Shown here one piece after another: positions 42,704 through 49,451 of a stretch of 64,000 bases of DNA. A program made the position numbers and the translations under genes. Positions within the stretch are counted from its first letter, which is position 1, and each line of letters opens with the position of its first letter. The stretch comes from Bacillota bacterium (GTDB lineage Bacteria > Bacillota > Sulfobacillia > DUSP01 > JBFMCS01). The notes beneath the pieces were generated by a model, which was given only the letters and a program-made list of their open reading frames with translations, did not search any database and was not told the DNA's origin. The stretch is taken from positions 1-64,000 of the forward strand of contig JBFMCS010000023.1 in NCBI GenBank assembly GCA_040754315.1, given 5' to 3'.

Positions 42704-43822
42704 TCACCCGATCTTCACGGAGTGTTCCCCGGCGTATCTTAGAACCCTCTTCAGGATGTTCTCCCCCAGGTTGTGGATGCCGTTGAAGTCCATGTGGGGT
42801 ACGTAGTATGTCTCCATCAGGTCGTGCATGGCCTTGGCCGCCCCTATGAAGCGGATGGCCCGCTGGAAGAGGTCTTCGAAGACCTCGGCGTTCTCCTGGA
42901 CTATGCCCTGGTACTTCTCAAGGATCCGCAGGTTGAGACACTCATTCATGTCATGCCGCTCATCTCCGGGTTTCCCCTCATATACGTGGGGCTCTATCGA
43001 CTTGGTAAGCGCCACCCCTAGCCTGGGTATGACAACGTGCTCAACTCGCTCAGGGTTAAGGGGGCAGTGATACATCTCCACGTCAAGGCCTCTCTCCATG
43101 GCGGCCCCAGCCACCTTCCTGAGGAGGGTGGACTTGCCAGTGCCAGGGCGCCCATCGATAACGTATCTCTTGGGGCAGGGGCCGACTATCGTCTCCAGGT
43201 AGTTCACAAGCCCGCCTGGGGTTATGGCGCTGGCAAAGAGGTGCCGGTCCCTGCCCACCTGGAGCGCCACGGGCCGGGAGCCCAGCAGTTCATCGATGAT
43301 CAGGGCAGTCTTGCGGTTGGCCCGCCCGAAGAGCATGGCCTCCAGGTTGCATGCCTCCCAATCATCGTATACCGACTTGGCTGCCTTCAGGAAACGATAG
43401 GCCCGCTGGAAGAGGCTAGAGACCTCAAAGCTCAGGTCCAGGATCTCCTTCTTGTGGGCCCTGATGCCGTCCTCGTCCCAGAAGTCCCCCAGGTGGAGTA
43501 TCTCCCCCACACAGCCGGGGTTCTTGGGGTCTACTATGTGAGGGGCTGTGCCGTCGATGAGCGCCACACCTATGTCCGGTATCACGACCCCGTCCAGTGA
43601 CTTGTTGTCCGAGGAGCAGTGATGGAACTCGATGTCATAGCCCCTCTGCACCATGGCTTCGCCTATTCGCCGGATCAGGGTAGACTTTCCCACACCCGGC
43701 CCGCCCTTGAGGATGAAGATCCGGGTGGCGTCGGGTGTGATGATGTAGTCATAGAAAGAGTAGAAACCCTGGGACGTGTTGCCTCCCGGGAAGACTCGCT
43801 TTACGGAACCTGTTCCCCTCAT
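42704..43822 (-). CDS. Tandem P-loop NTPase of unknown function
   Basis: A 372-residue cytoplasmic protein built of two homologous P-loop domains. The first has Walker A KGGPGVGKSTLIRRIG (about 39-54) and the second DGRPGTGKSTLLRKVA (about 222-237). Each is followed by matching segments (EFHHCSSDN and EMYHCPLNPE; VALIDGTAPHIVDPKNPG and VALTKSIEPHVYEGKPGD; LFQRAYRFLKAAKSVYDD and LFQRAIRFIGAAKAMHDL), so it arose by duplication. Homologues occur in spore-forming Bacillota, function unknown. ATG 43822 follows GGGGGTGCTTAC. It stands alone on its strand. Confidence 0.85.
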   Translation of the reverse strand: MRGTGSVKRVFPGGNTSQGFYSFYDYIITPDATRIFILKGGPGVGKSTLIRRIGEAMVQRGYDIEFHHCSSDNKSLDGVVIPDIGVALIDGTAPHIVDPKNPGCVGEILHLGDFWDEDGIRAHKKEILDLSFEVSSLFQRAYRFLKAAKSVYDDWEACNLEAMLFGRANRKTALIIDELLGSRPVALQVGRDRHLFASAITPGGLVNYLETIVGPCPKRYVIDGRPGTGKSTLLRKVAGAAMERGLDVEMYHCPLNPERVEHVVIPRLGVALTKSIEPHVYEGKPGDERHDMNECLNLRILEKYQGIVQENAEVFEDLFQRAIRFIGAAKAMHDLMETYYVPHMDFNGIHNLGENILKRVLRYAGEHSVKIG

Positions 43823-44028
43823 GTAAGCACCCCCTGGCCTCTTGTTTTCTCACACCATATTACTTATCCCCGGGCTTTTCGTGCTTGTCCGGTACCCGGG
43901 GAGAGTAGCCTGGCGGCGAAAGTCTTGGCAGGGGTTGTGGCAGGATAACTAGGGGTGGCACACGAAAACATCGGGGAGCCCTGGCAAGCCCTGAGGCCGC
44001 GGCACTGTTCATGGCAGGTGGTGATCAG

Positions 44029-44667
44029 GTGGCACTAAAGAAGGACCAGCAGATCAGCGAGTTCTCACCCTGCGGCATCATCCACTCCCTGAGCCGGACT
44101 CCCAGGGGGGAGATCGTCTTGTACGAACCCACGGAGGTCGAGGTGGTTCTGGGAAGGTGCAGTTCCCTCCAGGATGAGGTGGTCCCCGGGACCCTGGAGC
44201 GCGGTGTACCGGTGAGCCGGAGGCGTGGGGGTGGCTGCAGCGTGGTGGTGGGCCCAGGGGTGCTGGTGCTGGGCTACACCAGGAAGGGAGCCCCGCCCGC
44301 CTGGCCTCTGGACTGGGCAAGGCACATGACGCGCCTTCTATTGTCGGGGCTGGAGGGCCTGGGCGTAACTGGCCTGGCCCTAAGGGACGGGGACATCGCC
44401 CTGGGGGATAGGAAGATCCTAGGTTCCTGCCTCTACCTTAGCCAGCGAGAGGCCTTGTACGGTGCTTCGCTGCTGGTCTCACCGGACCTTGGCCTTGTCT
44501 CAGAGTTGCTCCTACACCCGCCGCGAGAACCCAAGTACCGGCGGGGGAGGACTCACGGGGAGTTCATCACCAGCCTGCACCAGGAGGGCTTTGGACTGGC
44601 CACGGCCAGGATTGCCCGGGGTCTTGAGCCCCTCCTGCGAAGGGAACTTGAGCAGGACTCCTTCTAG
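44029..44667 (+). CDS. Lipoate-protein ligase A-like protein
   Basis: A roughly 212-residue member of the biotin/lipoate ligase (BPL/LPL) family. The RRRGGGCSVVVGPGVLVLGY block is the adenylate-binding region, and GDRKILGSCLYLSQREALYGASLLVS carries the lysine that contacts the activated acid. ATG 44011 gives six more residues; GTG 44029 after AGGTGG is about as good. Short stand-alone members may be lipoyl or octanoyl transferases. No glycine-cleavage or dehydrogenase gene lies nearby to name the target. The downstream gene, 47 bases on, is fur. Confidence 0.75.
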   Translation: MALKKDQQISEFSPCGIIHSLSRTPRGEIVLYEPTEVEVVLGRCSSLQDEVVPGTLERGVPVSRRRGGGCSVVVGPGVLVLGYTRKGAPPAWPLDWARHMTRLLLSGLEGLGVTGLALRDGDIALGDRKILGSCLYLSQREALYGASLLVSPDLGLVSELLLHPPREPKYRRGRTHGEFITSLHQEGFGLATARIARGLEPLLRRELEQDSF

Positions 44668-44714
44668 GCCCGGGAGGTTTTCCTGAGTTTTTTGCGAAAG
44701 AGGGCGGATCAATC

Positions 44715-45164
44715 ATGGAACAGCCAGTCAAAGAGTTCGAGGCCATGGTCTTGAGACTTACGCCCCAGCGGCGGGCCATCCTGGGGGTGCTCCAGGTGAA
44801 CGCTGGAAAGCACCTCAGCGCCGAGGAGATCCACGATCTGGTGAAGAAGGGTAGCCCCGGGCTTGGGCTGGCCACGGTGTACAGGACTCTGGAACTGCTG
44901 GTGGACGCTGCCATTGCCCACCGCCTCGACTTTGGTGACGGCAGGGCACGCTACGAATTGGCCCGGCAGGAGGAGCATCAACACCATCACCTGGTGTGTA
45001 TCGAGTGCGGGACCATAAGCGAGGTCAATGCGGATTTGCTGCAGCGGCTTGAGGAGATGGTGGAGGCCAAGAACGGTTTTACCGTAACAGACCACCACCT
45101 GAAGCTCTACGGCTACTGCCGCAGGTGCCGGGAACAGCGGGAGAAGGCCCGGGGGAAGCCCTGA
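44715..45164 (+). CDS. fur: Fur family metal-dependent repressor
   Basis: A 149-residue repressor: winged-helix part with LTPQRRAILGVLQ and GLGLATVYRTLELLVDAAI, then the metal-binding region HQHHHLVCIECGTISEV with the structural zinc pairs CIEC and CRRC near the end. A ferric-uptake role is favoured because the next genes are feoB/feoA with clear Fur boxes; PerR or Zur identity cannot be excluded from sequence alone. ATG 44715 follows GAGGGCGG. Confidence 0.9.
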   Translation: MEQPVKEFEAMVLRLTPQRRAILGVLQVNAGKHLSAEEIHDLVKKGSPGLGLATVYRTLELLVDAAIAHRLDFGDGRARYELARQEEHQHHHLVCIECGTISEVNADLLQRLEEMVEAKNGFTVTDHHLKLYGYCRRCREQREKARGKP

Positions 45165-45307
45165 CCCCGCCAAGTCTTGTTCTCTTGCCCCCCGTTTGAA
45201 AGAACGAGTCCTGGTGAATACCGTGGCCGTGAACGGTTAAGGGTTCCCGCATCCCCGGTGGACGATATCTTACAGGCGATTCCTATATGCGTGATTCCTA
45301 ACTACTA

Positions 45308-45336
45308 TTGACTTGAGGAGTCACAGGGGTTATCAT
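45308..45336 (+). promoter_or_regulatory. Promoter of the feo operon
   Basis: TTGACT (45308-45313) and TATCAT (45331-45336) with a 17-base spacer. The RNA would start near 45343, on the first Fur box. Confidence 0.75.
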
Positions 45337-45341
45337 ATTAC

Positions 45342-45356
45342 TGAGAACCGTTCTCA
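45342..45356. promoter_or_regulatory. Fur box 1 (TGAGAA-CCG-TTCTCA)
   Basis: A perfect inverted repeat with the TGA-GAA-N3-TTC-TCA frame of Fur 7-1-7 sites. It covers the RNA start of feoB, so iron-loaded Fur would block transcription. Confidence 0.75.
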
Positions 45357-45378
45357 ATAACTCCGGGGAGGGGTTTTC

Positions 45379-45924
45379 ATGAAGCCCTTTAATGAGAATA
45401 CTTCTCAAACTCTCAAGATAGCGCTGGTAGGAACCCCAAACGTAGGCAAGAGCGTTGTGTTCAACGTCCTCACCGGGAGTCACGCCGCGGTATCGAACTA
45501 CCCCGGCACAACTGTGGAGGTATCCCGGGGGAGACTGAGGCTGGGGGGGAAGGACCTGCATGTTGTGGATACCCCTGGCATGTACTCCCTGCTGCCTGTG
45601 ACTGAAGAGGAGAGGGTGGCCCGGAGGCTCCTGCTGTCAGACCCGCCCGACCTCGTGCTTCACGTGGCCGACGCAAAGGACTTGGCCAGGGGGCTTCCCC
45701 TGACGCTCCAGCTAATGGAGGCCGGCTTCAAGGTTCTCCTGGTGGCCAACATGGAGGATGAGGCCAGGGAGATGGGGCTAGCCATCGACGGGGCCAGGCT
45801 GGAGGACCTCCTTGGTGTTCCGGTGGTCTTGACCTCCGCGGTCAGGGACGGAGGCCTGGATGTGTTAAGAAGGAGGCTTCGCGAATGGGTGGGCGGTATG
45901 ACCCAGACCTGGAAGCAGCGATAG
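45379..45924 (+). CDS. feoB: FeoB GTPase domain protein (split FeoB, N-terminal half)
   Basis: The cytoplasmic G-protein half of the ferrous iron transporter, 181 residues. G1 is GTPNVGKSVVFNVLTG, G2 lies in NYPGTTVEVSRG, G3 is DTPGMYSL, and G4 is NMED. It ends after the G5 region (LTSAVRDGG) and a helix, where a normal FeoB would continue into membrane helices. Here it stops and the membrane half is encoded by the next gene. ATG 45379 follows GGGGAGGGG. Iron repression by two Fur boxes is likely, one inside this gene. Confidence 0.92.
   Translation: MKPFNENTSQTLKIALVGTPNVGKSVVFNVLTGSHAAVSNYPGTTVEVSRGRLRLGGKDLHVVDTPGMYSLLPVTEEERVARRLLLSDPPDLVLHVADAKDLARGLPLTLQLMEAGFKVLLVANMEDEAREMGLAIDGARLEDLLGVPVVLTSAVRDGGLDVLRRRLREWVGGMTQTWKQR
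45393..45407. promoter_or_regulatory. Fur box 2, inside feoB
   Basis: TGAGAA-TAC-TTCTCA, a perfect inverted repeat with the same arms as box 1, 51 bases downstream (about five helical turns), within codons 5-10 of the G-domain gene. The pair suggests cooperative binding or a road-block. Confidence 0.65.
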
Positions 45925-47312
45925 GGGAACTGGAGGGGCTCCTGAAAAGGGACTATGGCCTTGGCCGCAGGGGCGTAGCCCTGCTTCTCCTGCAGGGGGA
46001 CGAGGAGGCCCTGGAATGGGTGTCCCAGGAGGAAGAGCCTGAGAAGATCGCGGCCGTGGTGGACCGGGTGAGGGACGCATCTCCAGAGCCCGTTGAGTAC
46101 CGTGTGGCCATGGCGCGAAAGGCCCTGGCCGACCGCATCGTGCTCCAGGCGGTATCCACCCATGCCTCCAGGGAGGCCAGGGACCTGGTAGGAAGGGCTT
46201 GTGAGAACCCCCTCACGGGTATCCCCATCCTCGGCCTCATACTCTACTTTGGCCTGTACAGGTTCGTGGGGGGCTTCGGCGCCGGCACGGTGGTGAACTA
46301 CATCGAGGAGGAGGTGTTTGAGGGTTTCCTAAACCCCTTCTTCACTGATCTCTTCCAGCGCGTCATTCCCTGGCCAGCCCTGGCAGACCTCCTGGTTGGC
46401 GAGTTTGGTATCTTCACCATGGGCCTAAGGTACAGCGTGGCCATCATCCTTCCAGTTGTGGCCGCCTTCTTCCTGGTCCTGGCTGTAATCGAGGACAGCG
46501 GTTACATGCCCAGGATGGCCCTGCTGGTGGACAGGGTCTTCAGGGTTGTGGGGCTAAACGGAAGGGCAGTAATCCCTATGACGCTAGGCTTCGGTTGTGA
46601 CACCATGGCTACCGTGGTGAGCAGGACCCTGGAGACCCGGAGGGAGAGGATAATAGCCACGCTTCTCCTGGCCCTTGCCATACCATGCTCCGCCCAGCTC
46701 GGGGTCATACTGGGGGTCCTGTCTGGCTACCCCACAGCAGTGACCACGTGGGCCCTGGCGGTGCTGGGGGTGTTCATTCTCGTGGGCTACCTGGCGGCCC
46801 AGGTGCTGCCGGGTGAGCGCCCGGTGTTCTACATGGAGCTCCCGCCGATGCGGGTGCCGCTCATCAGGAACCTCTTCTGGAAGACCTGGGCCCGGGTGTA
46901 CTGGTACTTCCTTGAGGTCATCCCGTTCTTCATCCTGGCTAGCGTGCTGCTGTGGCTGGGGGACATCACCGGGGTCTTTGGCGGGGTCATCAGCGGGCTG
47001 GAACCGGTAGTGGCGCTCCTCGGGCTCCCTGCCGAGGCCAGCGAGGTGTTCATCATGGGGTTCTTCCGCCGGGACTACGGGGCCGCGGGGCTTTACGATA
47101 TGGGAAAGGCAGGGTTCCTCTCAGGCAGGCAGCTCACTGTGTCCGCCATAACCCTGACGCTGTTCGTGCCCTGCGTGGCCCAGATGGCCATCATGTTCAA
47201 GGAACGCGGTGCCAGGGTTGCCCTGGCTCTGACTACCTTCATATTCGTCTTCGCCTTCGTGGCAGGGTGGGCATTCAACACCATCTTCGAGTTCCTGGGG
47301 GTGACGTTCTGA
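45885..47312 (+). CDS. feoB: FeoB membrane domain protein (split FeoB, C-terminal half)
   Basis: The permease half, 475 residues. A helical cytoplasmic segment (1-105) is followed by NPLTGIPILGLILYFGLY and eight or more membrane helices with the two Gate motifs: GFGCDTMATVVSRTLETRRERIIATLLLALAIPCSAQL and FVPCVAQMAIMFKERG. ATG 45885 has a perfect AGGAGG (45871-45876) at eight bases, so it is translated on its own; it overlaps the G-domain gene by 40 bases in another frame. The two halves should associate in the membrane to move Fe2+ inward. Confidence 0.92.
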   Translation: MGGRYDPDLEAAIGELEGLLKRDYGLGRRGVALLLLQGDEEALEWVSQEEEPEKIAAVVDRVRDASPEPVEYRVAMARKALADRIVLQAVSTHASREARDLVGRACENPLTGIPILGLILYFGLYRFVGGFGAGTVVNYIEEEVFEGFLNPFFTDLFQRVIPWPALADLLVGEFGIFTMGLRYSVAIILPVVAAFFLVLAVIEDSGYMPRMALLVDRVFRVVGLNGRAVIPMTLGFGCDTMATVVSRTLETRRERIIATLLLALAIPCSAQLGVILGVLSGYPTAVTTWALAVLGVFILVGYLAAQVLPGERPVFYMELPPMRVPLIRNLFWKTWARVYWYFLEVIPFFILASVLLWLGDITGVFGGVISGLEPVVALLGLPAEASEVFIMGFFRRDYGAAGLYDMGKAGFLSGRQLTVSAITLTLFVPCVAQMAIMFKERGARVALALTTFIFVFAFVAGWAFNTIFEFLGVTF

Positions 47313-47716
47313 TGAGGTGCGGCATGTGCGGTCTAACATTCCCTGGCGGGGAGAGGACGGGCTGCCGCGGGTGCCCCGTAGCGGTGGTGTGTGGGAAGGT
47401 AAAGTGCCCGAGCTGCGGCTATGAGAACCCAGCCTCCCCCCGGGGCCGGGGCGAGGTAAGACTCTCTGACCTCGGCCCCGGGTCAAGCGGGGTGGTGTCC
47501 CGGCTGGACTTCGGCAACAAGGGCCTCAGGAAGATGCTGGCCCTTGGGCTCCTGCCTGGCACGCGCCTTTCAGTAAGGAGGCGCTCCCCCTGCTGTGTGC
47601 TACGGGCTGGCAACACAGAGCTGGCACTGGACAGGGAGGTGGCTCAGGGGATTCACGTCTACCTCGACGAGGACTTGCCAGAGGGCCAGGAGGTCACCGT
47701 GGCCCACACTGACTGA
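47312..47716 (+). CDS. feoA: FeoA domain protein with N-terminal cysteine cluster
   Basis: A 134-residue protein: residues 1-45 hold seven cysteines (MRCGMCGLTF, GCRGCPVAVVC, KCPSCGYENP), then a FeoA SH3-like domain (RLSDLGPGSSGVVSRLDFGNKGLRKMLALGLLPG...VYLDEDLPEGQEVTV). FeoA normally helps FeoB; the cysteine segment could bind zinc or an iron-sulfur cluster and act as an iron sensor. ATG 47312 overlaps the feoB stop (TGATG). An in-frame extension back to 46952 is an out-of-frame shadow of feoB. Confidence 0.88.
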   Translation: MRCGMCGLTFPGGERTGCRGCPVAVVCGKVKCPSCGYENPASPRGRGEVRLSDLGPGSSGVVSRLDFGNKGLRKMLALGLLPGTRLSVRRRSPCCVLRAGNTELALDREVAQGIHVYLDEDLPEGQEVTVAHTD

Positions 47717-47777
47717 GGTTACCCCGCTGGAGGAATCCACGGCCTTCCAGAGAAATTAGCGCCGTGGAGGGATGAGA

Positions 47778-49115
47778 ATGGACCTTACCAACGAGTGGAA
47801 GGGAAGGGAAATTGGCGATCATCCCTTCCACTCCATGTGTAGTTACATGGCGATGTTTCCCCCGGGCATCCCCCGGTACTTCGTGGAACATCTCACGGAC
47901 CCGGGGGATGTCGTGCTAGATCCCTTCTCCGGGCGGGGTACGACACCCCTGGAGGCCTGCCTCCAGGGCAGGGTTGGCGTGGGAAACGACCTTAACCCCA
48001 TGGCCCATGTGCTCACCAAGGCCAAGGTAGATCCTCCTGGGCTTGAGGATACGCTGCGCCGGGTTTCCCAACTGGAGGACCTGTACCCGCAGCCGCCCCA
48101 GGAGCCGCTGGAGGAATACAGGCGCCTGGAAAAGGAGTGGGAGAAAGACCCCCGCCAGGAGACCAGGCAGCGCATGCTGGATGCCTCTAGGTTCCTCCGG
48201 GGGGCCTACTCTGGTGACACCACACTCAAGTTGCCCTACTACCAGGATGAGGGATACTACCACGCCTCCGGGCCTTCCGGTTATACCAGGGAGCACCACC
48301 ATCCCATCTGGATCTTCTTCCACCCCGAGACCCTGAGGCAGCTGGCATACCTTAAGGGCGCCCTTGGGCACTCCCGGGAGGACTGCTTCATAAGGGCGGT
48401 GACCCTGGGAATAATGCATGGGCACAGGAGGCCCTACCTGAGCCTTCCCATGCCCAACACCTTCAGCATGAGCCCGCGCTATGTGCTGAAGTACTGCGAG
48501 GAACGGCATCTTGTGCTTCCCCTTAGGGATGTGTTCCAGTGTCTCAGGCAGCGGCTCGAGCGGCTCTTTGAGGGACCTCCCCTGGCTGCTCGGGGCTATT
48601 CCGTCCAGGGTGACGCCAGGAGGCTAGGGGAAAACCTCGATGCCACCCTCAACTCCCTGGGCCGGAGTGTGAGACTTGTCGTGACTTCACCCCCCTACCT
48701 GAAGGTGATAAAGTATGGGCTGTATAACTGGATAAGGTTATGGTTTCTGGATGACACTACCAGTGAGAGTAACCGCCGGCTGGACCAGATGGTGGACAGT
48801 CTCCTGGATGACGGGCACAGGCTGGAGGACTACCTGATATTCATGAGGGAGACCATGGAGTCGGTCCGGAGGGTGCTGGCCAAGGGAGGCATGGCTGCCT
48901 TTGTCATAGGTGACGTGGAGAAGGCGGGGAGCAGGATAGTGCTGGCAGAGCACGTGTGGGAGGAGTGCGCCAGGCCTGCGGGCTTTGAGAAGGCTTGTAC
49001 CATAGTGGATTCGGTGAGCGACGGCAGGAAGGTGACGAAGATCTGGGGGAGCACAAGGGGGCGGGCAACCAGGGTGGACAGGGTGCTGGTATTGAGAAAC
49101 CCGGTCACAGGCTGA
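47778..49115 (+). CDS. DNA (N4-cytosine or N6-adenine) methyltransferase
   Basis: A 445-residue SAM-dependent DNA methylase. The SAM-binding motif I, DPFSGRGTTPLEA, lies near residue 48, with VGVGNDLNPMAHVL after it, and catalytic motif IV is SPPY near residue 304. This I-to-IV order, with a likely target-recognition region between, is permuted compared with the common DPPY-first enzymes; SPPY favours N4-methylcytosine. No restriction nuclease gene is near, so it may be an orphan. ATG 47778 is six bases after GGAGGG; ATG 47772 touches it. Confidence 0.85.
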   Translation: MDLTNEWKGREIGDHPFHSMCSYMAMFPPGIPRYFVEHLTDPGDVVLDPFSGRGTTPLEACLQGRVGVGNDLNPMAHVLTKAKVDPPGLEDTLRRVSQLEDLYPQPPQEPLEEYRRLEKEWEKDPRQETRQRMLDASRFLRGAYSGDTTLKLPYYQDEGYYHASGPSGYTREHHHPIWIFFHPETLRQLAYLKGALGHSREDCFIRAVTLGIMHGHRRPYLSLPMPNTFSMSPRYVLKYCEERHLVLPLRDVFQCLRQRLERLFEGPPLAARGYSVQGDARRLGENLDATLNSLGRSVRLVVTSPPYLKVIKYGLYNWIRLWFLDDTTSESNRRLDQMVDSLLDDGHRLEDYLIFMRETMESVRRVLAKGGMAAFVIGDVEKAGSRIVLAEHVWEECARPAGFEKACTIVDSVSDGRKVTKIWGSTRGRATRVDRVLVLRNPVTG

Positions 49116-49144
49116 GGGGCTGCGGCCCCCCAGCCTGAGGTTTT
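49109..49144 (+). terminator. Terminator after the methyltransferase gene
   Basis: AGGCTG-AGGGG-CTGCGGC-CCCCC-AGCCT (about 49109-49136) forms a long GC-rich hairpin, with TTTT a few bases on. It covers the methylase stop codon and divides it from the convergent DUF1657 gene. Confidence 0.6.
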
Positions 49145-49352
49145 ACTGCTCACTTCTGAACTGTGGCTCCTCTTCCTCGATGAACCTGAGCCTGTTCCGG
49201 ATTTGCTCGGAGGCGTCAAACATCTTGCTGGCACACTGCGTGAACATCTGCTTGGCCTGGGGGTCCTGTGTATCCTGGGCGAAACCCTCCAGGCTGGTCC
49301 TAGCACTTTCTATGCTGTTGAGGCATTGCTTTAGCTTAGAGTGGACCGTCAA
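49143..49352 (-). CDS. DUF1657 family protein
   Basis: A 69-residue helical protein that follows the DUF1657 pattern: MTVHSKLKQCLNSIESARTSLEGFAQDTQDPQAKQMFTQCA, ending EEEEPQF. This family occurs in spore-forming Bacillota, often beside spoVA genes; a function is not known. ATG 49352 has AGGAGGTG upstream. Here it stands alone between the methylase and recD2. It is one of the better hints that the host forms spores. Confidence 0.85.
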   Translation of the reverse strand: MTVHSKLKQCLNSIESARTSLEGFAQDTQDPQAKQMFTQCASKMFDASEQIRNRLRFIEEEEPQFRSEQ

Positions 49353-49451
49353 GGGCGCACCTCCTTTCGGCCGCTACTAGTTTAACCTGAGGATTCCGGG
49401 GCCATGCCCGGCATTTTCCGTCACGGCCGCCTCGAGGAAGGGTGGTTTTCC

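Noticed and set aside
46952-47311. N-terminal extension of feoA back into feoB
   Set aside because: These 120 residues are feoB DNA read in another frame. The ATG at 47312, overlapping the feoB stop, is the natural start.
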